Source: Escarpia spicata
Taxonomy: Eukaryota > Annelida > Polychaeta > Sabellida > Siboglinidae
NCBI GenBank assembly: GCA_963995525.1
Contig: OZ023206.1
Span: 42,143,178 to 42,207,177 of the forward strand
Direction of reading: 5' to 3'
Length of the DNA stretch: 64,000 nucleotides
The notes beneath the pieces were generated by a model, which was not told the DNA's origin, searched no databases, and was given only the letters and a program-made list of their open reading frames with translations. The position numbers and the translations under genes are program-made. Each line of letters begins with the position of its first letter. Position 1 is the stretch's first letter. Below, one piece after another: positions 1 to 7,436 of this stretch.

Positions 1-1265
1 TATACACATTAGTTGCCAGCACGATGTAACACCAACACATGGAGTTTCAAGGCAATTGGAAGTAAAATGTTGGTTTCATGGTGGTCTGGAAGGTAGGTTA
101 AAATTATTGTAAAGGTACGATATATGTTACTCATTCATACATTCCATAGGAGTCGAAAGGGGTTATGGGGGCTAAACCCACCAATATTTTGAGTGGATGG
201 TTAAGCACCAACTCCAGTATTTTATGAATTTGAGAATATCTCCACGCTAAGAAAGTAATGCTCGCCAACAGCTGGTGCTGAATTTCCGGCTCATACCCCA
301 ATGTACAACTCGTTCCGACTTCTGTGCATTTACTTCCTGTTCTTCTGCTAGAATAATTTGTTGTCCATTTTTTATTATGGCATTTATTAATAATCTTAAA
401 AATGAAATGTGTCCCCTTCAAAGCACATAACTAAACAAATATAAATAAAAAAGAAAGATCTTTATTGGTGTTACTATGTAATTTACTCATGCTATTTTCA
501 ATATATATTTATACACAATATGGATAGTATATGGCTGTGAATTTGAACATTTTACTATAACTAATTCATGTTGGATTCAAGAAAAAAAAATATATACCAT
601 AAACATAACATATTCCACTAATTCCGATATCTCAAAGCAACAGTATGGATTATATTACTCATGTCTGATGTAGTAGTGAATTCTGATAAAAATGAACTTA
701 TTGTAAGCGCCTGCGACGAATATATGACTTAAATGTGTCTTTTACGCGTGTACCGGTCGTACGATGTGCAGGCGATGCTTTAATTGGCTCCGTGTTGCCA
801 CAGCAAAAAAAAAACAATTAGTGCGTTGAGCTGCGACAAAAACAATTAGATATGTCATTTAACGCGGGCGAATGCCACGAACCTAGCGTCTTCGAAAGCT
901 CGGTATTTCTGGAAATGTGTGTATCACGTAACGTAGGTTGAGATTCAAATGATTTTTTTTAAGTATTGGGGCACATATGACGTTGTGTATACAAACAGAT
1001 GTGCAGAATTGTGCTTTCTGAAAATAACACATCTAATGATCGCATCTGGCATTATCACCTCTGAAAGTAACAGCATGTTTTTTTACAAATTCATACCTGC
1101 AAATTTGAGAAAAGAAATAGTATAAAACATAAATAATGTAAACAATTAAAATTAGTAAATATGAAAGGAAGACACCAGTAGTAGAATGTAGAAACCAAAA
1201 AAATCACGTATTACGAAATAAATTAGTGTGTGTGTGTTTATTAGTCATGTTTAACCTATCAACAG
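1..1265. other. Non-coding flank, probably intron upstream of first CLCA exon
   Basis: No gene is recognised here. The stretch is AT-rich, with short A and T runs and a short GT run near 1228-1238. A motif, aaaacaattag, occurs twice, near 809 and 839. One open frame on the minus strand (131-421, 96 codons) resembles no family I know and has no splice or codon signal that would support it. The last 35 bases before 1266 look like the end of an intron: T-rich, then atcaacag. Since the VWA domain is entered mid-way at 1266, the preceding CLCA exon should lie further left, and most or all of this stretch is likely intron. Confidence 0.5.
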
Positions 1266-1490
1266 TTAACCCGGATACAAAATCTCTATAAGACATCGTC
1301 CGACTACGTGAAGAACGTCATTCCAGCGGGTTACTCGGTCGGAATAGTGACCTTCAGCGACGATGCCACAACCGTTGCAACTCTCAGGGAAATTGACTCC
1401 GATAGTGTGAGAGACGACTTGGTCAAAAAACTTCCGCAAAGCACAGGAGGATACACAGCGATCGGTAAAGGACTGCTACGCGGAGTGGAG
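1266..1490 (+). CDS. CLCA: CLCA-like protein, internal exon (VWA domain, central part)
   Basis: This is an internal exon of 75 codons, phase 0 at both ends. CLCA proteins are secreted or shed glycoproteins with a metalloprotease-like N-terminal domain and a VWA domain; they modulate calcium-activated chloride currents. The translation holds the VWA strand YSVGIVTFSDDA, then DDLVKKLPQ and GGYTAIGKGL. The threonine in GGYTAIGKGL matches the metal-ion-dependent adhesion site (MIDAS) threonine position of VWA domains. I chose the acceptor at atcaacag (AG at 1264-1265) over a later one at 1291-1292, because the extra residues LTRIQNLYK keep the usual family spacing before the VGIVTF strand. The donor is gag/gtaaag at 1491. 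The exon carrying the DxSxS motif is not in the window. The family call is firm; the exact orthologue is not determined. Confidence 0.85.
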
Positions 1491-2160
1491 GTAAAGACAA
1501 CTAGGGTAATTTTGGTATAACCCTTGATGTGTCAACGTACACGGATAACGTGCATACATGAATGTTAACATTGGTGGGTTGTGCTTCTACTCTGACAGCG
1601 TTGCAAGATTGTTTAATATAGACTTTTGCACGATAGCCTGACTAATAACCAACCGATGATCAAAATAGTCATCTGATTCAATTATAACACATTATTACTC
1701 TTACCAGAGGTGCCAATTCTACCACTCTTCCGGGAGAATTCACGATTATAATGTTGTTGATACTCTCACAGTTTACCGCTTTAATGTCGAAATCTTCCAT
1801 CAGATAAATGTGTCACGATATATATGTTTTATAATGTTAAATCGACATAGGGCAATGATTTTCACTGTTTAATAACACAATTACAAATTTTGAATGAAAT
1901 TATGCTGCCTAACAAACATTTTACGTTGCAAATGCATTAAAAAATGAACTAACTGCACCCTGCGATTGAATAATTATCGCCCGTGGAACGATTCCCTTTC
2001 GCGTATGCACTTCCCTTGCAGTTGATTCGCGAAGCTTTTGGTGCCAGATTCACATCTGCCGCTATCACATCATGAAAACCGGTAAATCTTCCGCTTTTCG
2101 GGCGATATAACTTGACACCTCTGACTACGATGTTCAATGTTGTCTTGGTACTTTTGTTAG
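1491..2160 (+). other. CLCA intron (phase 0)
   Basis: The donor is gtaaag and the acceptor is cttttgttag, both standard. The intron lies between two VWA-coding exons and is phase 0 on both sides. It is AT-rich and I see no repeat or nested gene in it. Minus-strand open frames overlapping 1949-2236 are shadows of the next exon. Confidence 0.75.
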
Positions 2161-2459
2161 GTACTCGAGACCGGTCAACGTCCGGCCAGTGGTGGGATCT
2201 TGGTACTTGTAAGCGACGGCGAGGAGAACAGGGCACCTTGCATCGTTGCTGTCAAGCCAACCTTGAGCCAGAAAGGGGTTGTCGTTCATACCATTTCGAT
2301 AAGTGACGACGCTGAGCCGAAGTTGGTCGAACTAGCAGCCTACACAAAAGGGAAGTCGTTCTTCGATTCAGGGGCTTCTGACTCCACGAATCTACAGAGT
2401 GCTTCAGAACGACCGTGAAAGAGTCGGAAAGCGATTATCCGGGTGTTGCTCCCGTTGAG
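2161..2459 (+). CDS. CLCA: CLCA-like protein, internal exon with a one-base frameshift (end of VWA domain)
   Basis: The exon begins VLETGQRPASGGILVLVSDG; the aspartate of SDGEEN is the expected MIDAS aspartate of the VWA domain. It continues through GVVVHTISISDDAEPKLVEL and AAYTKGKSFFDSG, which match the last strands and helices of the CLCA VWA domain. In the starting frame a TGA is reached at 2416-2418. From about 2406 the next frame gives RTTVKESESDYPGVAPVE, a natural continuation, up to a donor (gag/gtgtgt) at 2460. The exon is 299 bp long although both flanking introns are phase 0, so exactly one base is missing, near 2402-2405 in a short T run. This is either a real disabling deletion or a sequence error. 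No other CLCA exon here is disrupted. Confidence 0.83.
2402..2406 (+). other. Frameshift site in CLCA exon
   Basis: Reading passes from frame 0 to the frame that needs one added base within gcttcag. Without that base, translation stops 4 codons later at TGA (2416-2418). With it, the exon would be 300 bp and fit its phase-0 neighbours. Confidence 0.7.
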
Positions 2460-2829
2460 GTGTGTTGAAATTATAATTATTGCTCCTACATATTTATTTA
2501 ATAGCATGGTTAATCTGATCACATTTTAAGTTGATCCTGTAAGGTAAATACGTACGCTATATTTGACGTTGCGCTATAACCATTTATTCACATAGACATA
2601 GCATATCCTGCTGACATGTGGAGACATGTGAATTTCTTCAAACCGTTTTTGCTGTTGGCTTTGTTATTCAATACACACATCTTAGCCTAGTAGTTTAATT
2701 TGTAATGGTTGTGTCTTTTATGTATACTGTGTGTGTTTGTGTAAGCTTGTGCGCGTGCTTACGCTTGTGTGTGTGTGTGTGTGTACGTGCGTGTCATGTA
2801 CATAATGTGTTTGTGTTTATAATTTTCAG
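2460..2829 (+). other. CLCA intron (phase 0) with a TG microsatellite
   Basis: The donor is gtgtgt and the acceptor is aattttcag. The 3' half is rich in TG dinucleotides from about 2717 to 2815. No coding signal is seen. Confidence 0.7.
2766..2784. repeat. (TG)n microsatellite
   Basis: Pure alternating TG for 19 bases, with imperfect TG-rich sequence on both sides, inside the second CLCA intron. Confidence 0.9.
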
Positions 2830-3060
2830 TTGCTTCTGGAGACAGTGTCGGTCAGTGCGATGGACGAAGTCAGCAGGTCGGTGAACATTGACTCAAGCAT
2901 CGGCCGAGACACTGCGTTCACCTTCTCATACACCGGCAGTACTTTCACCTTAGACGTCCTCGTTACGTCACCTTCAGGACTGAGTTACAAGGCGAACGGT
3001 CCAAACGGGCGTCACGACATCGCACTGAAACAAGTGATAATATTGTTAAATGAAGCGGAA
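2830..3060 (+). CDS. CLCA: CLCA-like protein, internal exon (beta-rich region after VWA)
   Basis: This exon has 77 codons and is phase 0 on both sides. The acceptor is attttcag and the donor is gaa/gtgagt, both strong. The translation includes SVNIDSSIGRDTAFTFSYTG and LDVLVTSPSGLSYKANG. In CLCA proteins this region follows the VWA domain: a conserved D-S-x-x-G-x-D-T segment, then a W/D-PSG-like turn in a beta-sandwich. The exon is intact, with no stop or shift. It is read together with the exons before and after by matching phase. Confidence 0.83.
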
Positions 3061-3724
3061 GTGAGTAATTAGTACTTATATTAGTATTTAATATTTGAAT
3101 ATGATTATTAAAATGTAATTACAGCTAATAATATTACTGGTATTAATAGAGGTAGTGGTAGTTGTGATCGAGTCCCTGCCAATGACGGCTGTGGTGATGG
3201 TGGTGGTGGTGGTGATGGTGGTGGTGGTGGTGGTGATGATGATGGTGGTGGTGGTGGTGGTGGTGATGATGATGGTGGTGGTGGTGGTGGTGATGATGAT
3301 GATGGTGGTGGTGGTGGTGATGATGGTGATGGTGGTGATGGTAGTGGTTGAGGTGTTGGTGGCGGTGGTTTCGGTGGCGGCGATCAACAGGGGCAAACAA
3401 GGAAGGTGTAGCGTATATTGTTGAAAGACAAGCAGCAGACATGTCAGTGTTGTGCCTATACTGATAGTATCGGTTGTATGCATGTGCGTTTCACATAAGA
3501 AAACGTGTGTACATATGTGTGTGTGTGTTTTAATAACCTATGTACGGACCTCGATTTGTGGAAGTGTCAACTGGCAAAACCGCCCTATAGTAAATTCAAG
3601 GAAAACTACGTGTTGTAATTGTGTACTGCTAATTTTCGATCACTCGTCTTTCTTTCACACTACGACTATGAGTTTATCAAAGAAGAACTTCCCAACTCAT
3701 ATGGTATTTACTTGTATTCACAAG
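3061..3724 (+). other. CLCA intron (phase 0) with a trinucleotide repeat
   Basis: The donor is gtgagt and the acceptor is attcacaag. The intron contains the GGT/GAT tract described separately, and short TG runs near 3508-3530. Long open frames of poly-His or poly-Val crossing it are a product of the repeat, not genes. Confidence 0.7.
3191..3352. repeat. Imperfect (GGT)n/(GAT)n microsatellite
   Basis: About 160 bases of GGT triplets are interrupted by blocks of GAT triplets, giving a patterned tract (GGT runs alternating with two to four GAT). It lies within a CLCA intron. On the minus strand the triplets are ACC and ATC, and one frame reads as histidine codons CAC/CAT. The tract has no splice or start context that would support translation. 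The flank up to about 3380 is a decayed extension. Confidence 0.9.
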
Positions 3725-3869
3725 GTGGGTGAATGGATAGTCGTGATGAAAAACCCCGGATCGGCAGCCACCCAAACGCAACTACTAGTAACGTCAAAAT
3801 CTTTGTCGGACGGCACTTACCCAATCAGGGTGAGGGCGTTCCTCAACAACCAAAAGATCAATTTCACAG
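3725..3869 (+). CDS. CLCA: CLCA-like protein, internal exon (beta-rich region, second part)
   Basis: The translation starts VGEWIVVMKNPGSAATQTQ, the CLCA segment equivalent to the family's V-G-x-W strand, followed by LLVTSKSLSDGTYPIRVRAF and NNQKINFT. The acceptor is cacaag with phase 0. The 3' end is the uncertain part. Ending at 3869 with a GC donor (acag/gcacgt) gives phase 1 and joins perfectly to the next exon at 4289, with family-like spacing. Ending at 3873 with a GT donor (gtaatt) gives phase 2; it needs a different acceptor (4224 or 4263) and would add about 12 to 25 residues the family does not normally have. I prefer the first. Confidence 0.75.
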
Positions 3870-4288
3870 GCACGTAATTATGTTAATTGGGCATCCGTAG
3901 CGTATGAGCGAACATAGCCATTATTGGCGTCAATTGTGTGAGTGACATGTTATTACGAACTAGATTTTTATATATATTTTTTACAAAACTATTTCTACTG
4001 ATCTCAGATTACAGACTGGAATTCGTAAACATGTTCTACGCTAATAATAAAATATAATTCAACGTTCTTTATCTATGATTTCTTTTGAAGAATGTGATTT
4101 GTCCTCCCCTTTCCATGTTGATATTGTTAATTATATTGTACTACGATGTGTAGCTGTGTTTTGTATCGCATGTAGTAGTTTTTATCTTTCGTAAATGCCT
4201 TGTATAATCTTAATTATTGACAGCAACTACATTTCGTTTTATCAAAATACTGACATACACAGCAAGCTATTTGATATTTTACATGTAG
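3870..4288 (+). other. Candidate GC-AG intron of the CLCA gene
   Basis: The putative donor ag/gcacgt is close to the AG/GCAAGT pattern typical of GC-AG introns. The acceptor is catgtag. This choice restores phase (1 on both sides) and yields the junction NFTDSSTLKLIV, whose length agrees with CLCA relatives. The alternative GT donor four bases downstream does not keep frame with this acceptor. Confidence 0.5.
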
Positions 4289-4414
4289 ATTCCTCGACAT
4301 TGAAATTGATCGTGAGAGCGGAAGTTAAGAAAGGATATTCCCCTGTAATTGGAGCAAAGGTCGAGGTTCAAGTTGGAACGTTGCCATGGAAATTGATGAA
4401 AGATGACGGAGCGG
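4289..4414 (+). CDS. CLCA: CLCA-like protein, last exon found in window
   Basis: This exon encodes SSTLKLIVRAEVKKGYSPVI and then GAKVEVQV, ending in KDDGAG. It matches the CLCA region where a P-L-x-V-x-A-x-V strand is followed by G-x-x-P-V/I and an N/D-G-A-G turn. The exon begins with two bases completing a codon from the previous exon. It ends after one base of a glycine codon at a donor gcgg/gtatga (phase 1). The next exon, expected to continue with a D-D-G-x-Y motif, is not found between here and the satellite. It may lie beyond the window, or the gene may be truncated. Confidence 0.8.
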
Positions 4415-5023
4415 GTATGAATCTATCTTCGCAAGATTCAGCATGAATTCGCGTTTTTTAATAAGTTAAAATAGAACAATTTATAAAGATTGTGTAATGT
4501 TAATCCACTTTCTGCTGACGTTTTTGTGTTTTCATTTTCTGATATCATGTTGTCTATACATGCCAATGTGCAGTATCATTAACATTTTCACATTTAAACT
4601 TTTATTTTTTTAATGGAGCATTAATTCAAAACGTTCCATTAATGGGACGCTAGCAGTAAGCGGTATCATACTCGCTTAATTAACATCTACCACAATTATT
4701 GCCAGGAAGGCATCCATAGACCCATCCACCCATTCATTTTACAAATGAAATGCGTTTTTGGATGCACTGAGCTGGTAAAAAATAATATTGGTATTTCCCC
4801 ACATACAAAAAGTTGAGAACAAAAAATTTAATCCATAAGATAAAGTAAACTAGTAGAAATCCTACACTGGATGAGGCCCTGGAACGATTGTCATCACGTC
4901 ACGTAGGGTAATCTACAAGTACACCATGATGGTAATGGTATATTCATTGAACAGCAAGAAATAAGAAGAATAACTACTTCATGTTCCACTCGAGAAAATG
5001 TAGATGACTGCTACACATACAGG
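4415..5023. other. Non-coding stretch between last CLCA exon and piggyBac relic
   Basis: The stretch is AT-rich and shows no exon, RNA gene or long repeat that I recognise. It contains a near-palindrome centred on a TTAA at 4632-4649 (listed separately) and a TTAATTAA near 4676. If the CLCA gene continues, this is intron. Confidence 0.6.
4632..4649. repeat. 18-bp near-palindrome around TTAA
   Basis: The sequence cgttccattaatgggacg is symmetric except for one mismatched pair. Its centre is ATTAAT, which contains a TTAA. piggyBac elements insert at TTAA, so this could mark the downstream edge of the relic. I found no matching end on the other side, so the role is unproven. Confidence 0.3.
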
Positions 5024-6851
5024 TCATGCCGGTGCACAAAGACACAAAACTGCATAACTATCTGCAAATGTACATATCCAGGCATGGAACGCTGCAAAGC
5101 AGTCAACGTGACACGGCACGCTGCACTTGTCACAAAGCCTCTTGTTTTTTACCACAGTGTGCATAGCGGCGTTGTGTTGACCCTGACATGCTGTGGTCTT
5201 TTAGCCCGTCCAGTCGGATACCATCCGGCACCTTCTTCCTTTGAGACCCCAATCGACCTGTAATCGGTCTTCTGATATGTCGCTCACCGACGAATAAATG
5301 TGTGTACACATCGACTAGCTGTCTCTTGAATTCGAGGAGGTCTAGAGGCAACATTATGAACGCAGGAGACATTCTGTACAGCAGCCACGCGTTTTGTACC
5401 GCCATGTCGGGCAGGAAAGCGAACAGGGGCCATCACCACTTCTTTGTCCTGATGGGATGCGGTATATTCCAATGCTCTGGTCCATCCTATCCACACCTCA
5501 CATTCCATGATTGTACTGTTTGATGAGCTTCGGTTGCTCCACTTGGATCGTTTTTTTCTCTTTGGCAGACCACCGGCTGACTTTCCCAAAGGACAGACCC
5601 CATGTACATTTGATGACAACGTGACCACAGAATTGTCATTCCAGGAACATATAAGGATGTTGTCTCTGCGGTTATGCCTATGATCATAGCTGCCTCGATT
5701 CTCTTTGACTAGGGCTTTGATCTTGATTGGACATTGTTTGTGGTTCCTGTACCGCCAAGTCCCTTCACTACCAGTGCATGCAGTAGATTAATTCCCGTAA
5801 AGAAGTTGTCGAAGTAGATGTGAAATGCGGGCCCCTTCGGAAATTGAGACACAAGGTCCATCACGATGGAATGTCCCAAGCCAAAGGCCTTGTCGTAGCC
5901 AGTTTGAGCACCCTGGTGTAGTTCAACGTGCACAACATGCCCAAGTGGAGTGGCAAACACCCACTGCTTGCAGCCAAATCGAATGGGTTTTGACCAAATG
6001 CATTGCTTAATTTTGTGTCTTCCAAATTACGAGATCATCGACTCGTCTATTGGGATGTCCTATTGAAGCGGGAAAAACTGCAGACACCGGGCATTAAGAA
6101 GATCGTACAGTGGTCTCACCTTAGCCATCCTATTGTTTGGCTGCATATGTTCGTTGTCTGTAAAGTGTAAGTACCTCATAAGGCAGTCGAACGTGTTGCG
6201 GATCATCATTTTGGCAATTGCTGTATTGTCATGGGCAGGCTCCCAATACATCGGTTTGCGTGGCACTGGGTTGTAGCCGGAGATAAACAACATCGACAGA
6301 AAGGCCTTGATTTCATTTGGCGAGGTTTCAAGTGCGTGAATGCCTTTCTCTTTGGCGTACTTGTTGGTTTGAGCGACAATATAGCTCAGTACATTGTCAT
6401 CAAAGAATTTTTCAAATACTTTTATTGTGGACAACTCTTCCTGTTGAAAGCCATTCAAGTCGGCTTCCCAGACCCTTTGATCAGCCACTATGTCTTTTTT
6501 TTCAGATCCTGGGTTTCGTCGTTTATCTTCAGTTTCTTGTAGGGGGCAGGGGGTGGTCGATGATCTGTCTCTGTTGCATCATCTACTTCCTCGATTGTGT
6601 CAGTAGAATCAGTGCCATCAGTCACAACAGAATAGACAGTCCCATCATAAAATGTTATAGTTGTTCTGGCTTGAGTTGAGCTCCTGGAAGGTTGCTGACA
6701 GACAAACCACCCAGGCATCTTCGTCCCCGCTGTCTTCGTCAGAGTTAGCGTCATCGCCAGGTGGTTGGACGTGTATAGTCGCTTCTCTCATCGGGCAGTC
6801 ATCTTCCTTAAACATCGTGATCACTTCATTCAAGGTGAAGCGCCTAGTGGC
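5024..6851 (-). pseudogene. piggyBac transposase (PGBD4-like) pseudogene
   Basis: Read from right to left. An N-terminal segment ATRRFTLNEVITMF (from 6851) is followed by an acidic stretch, SDEDSGDEDA. After two frame changes, the second at an A8 run just above 6488, the DDE_Tnp_1_7-type core runs from 6488: VFEKFFDDNVLSYIV, then IKAFLSMLFISGYNP and MRYLHFTDN. A TAG at 6060-6062 is followed by PIDESM (first catalytic Asp, 6045-6047), then a TAA at 6027-6029. The same frame goes on through FGRH, KPIRFG, WVFATPLGHV and FDNFFTGINLL (second Asp, 5808-5810). Further shifts lead to SWNDNSVVTL. In another frame comes a TGA (5498-5500), directly followed by GVDRMDQ (third Asp, 5489-5491). NAWLLYR and the cysteine-rich end CGKKQEAL/CDKCSVPCHVDC complete it, with one more shift. 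The catalytic triad survives at sequence level, but no continuous protein can be made. Span and family length (about 600 residues) agree. Confidence 0.88.
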
Positions 6852-6857
6852 AAAATA
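5024..6857 (-). mobile_element. piggyBac-family DNA transposon relic (no intact ends found)
   Basis: The region is occupied by a decayed transposase gene read on the minus strand (see the pseudogene entry). piggyBac elements are cut-and-paste DNA transposons with short terminal inverted repeats and TTAA target-site duplications. I could not identify a matching pair of terminal repeats. The right end may lie within the AT-rich 250 bp next to the satellite, or may have been lost at the satellite junction. The element lies opposite in strand to the CLCA gene. Confidence 0.8.
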
Positions 6858-7104
6858 ATAAACTGTTAGATAAATATGTCATAGCCAAATTAAACATATA
6901 TTGCTCATTGTTAAAATCGTTATTTTTTTTTCTAAGCAAGTATACTTGGTGTAATACTATTGTTTCATTGTTTAACATGGATTTTTTTATTAATATTATT
7001 ATTTAATTATTTCATTATTGTTATTATTAATGGTATTCATATTTTTTGTATTTATTATTACAAAGTTGTTGCTGTGGTATGGCAGGCGAGGATAGAGGTG
7101 ACCA
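6852..7104. other. AT-rich spacer between transposon relic and satellite
   Basis: About 250 bases with TTATT/ATT runs near 6985-7035 and no coding or satellite similarity. The last 45 bases (from about 7060) are less AT-rich and do not match the satellite monomer. A 67-codon open frame at 6960-7163 runs across the satellite junction and is not a plausible gene. Confidence 0.6.
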
Positions 7105-7110
7105 TGATAA

Positions 7111-7436
7111 TCAGTCTAGCCTTCGTGAAGATTTGTAACATGCAAAACATCTATTTGGGGTAAGACCACATTAAGGATCCGTCCGCCGAAAATAGTTCAC
7201 TTAAAATACCGTTATGCTATGATATGCATAAATTGTGTTCGAACACTTTGACATGGGACATGTTTGTCTCGTGAGTACTGAATGTACTGCTGCTTTAGAC
7301 AAGATAAAACATCAAACGGGGATGAGTTTTCACACCTATAACTTACGTAATATGTTCTTGTAACTTACGTGACGGAGATAAAACGGTAACATGCATTCCC
7401 ATTTGTGGTTAATCTAGTTATGTGTGTAGCTTGATA
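7111..7436. repeat. First (edge) satellite monomer
   Basis: This is a full 326-bp monomer beginning right after the junction gataa/tcagtctag. It carries the variant set ccgaaaatagttc, gctatgata and aaattgtg, shared almost exactly with the monomer near 9790-9850. It is therefore not a diverged edge copy. The true boundary lies within about 7103-7111, since tgata before tcag also occurs in the monomer, with one extra base here. Confidence 0.85.
7339..7370. repeat. Pair of taacttacgt motifs inside each monomer (example copy)
   Basis: The 10-mer taacttacgt occurs at 7339 and 7361, 22 bp apart, and recurs in this arrangement in most monomers. The first copy continues as TTACGTAA, an 8-bp palindrome equal to a PAR/E4BP4-type bZIP site. 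The second continues as TTACGTGACG, resembling a CRE-like site. Binding is not shown by the sequence. Confidence 0.7.

Noticed and set aside
131..421. 96-codon open frame on the minus strand
   Set aside because: No recognisable family or motif, and no splice context; a frame of this length can occur by chance. Left unannotated.
3088..3483. Poly-His, poly-Thr and poly-Val open frames
   Set aside because: All come from the GGT/GAT microsatellite in a CLCA intron; no start context or homology.
3452..3724. Upstream part of the plus-strand open frame that runs into the fourth CLCA exon
   Set aside because: The CLCA similarity starts exactly at the acceptor at 3725; the earlier part is intron.
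4195..4288. Upstream part of the open frame containing the last CLCA exon
   Set aside because: Family similarity starts near 4289 after a gtag acceptor. The preceding residues have no counterpart in CLCA proteins, though acceptors at 4224 or 4263 cannot be fully excluded.
6231..6679. Plus-strand open frames over the transposon
   Set aside because: Antisense shadows of the piggyBac transposase.
7250..7275. p53-like half site ggacatgttt
   Set aside because: It fits the RRRCWWGYYY pattern, but no second half site adjoins it, and one 10-bp match is expected by chance in a 326-bp unit.
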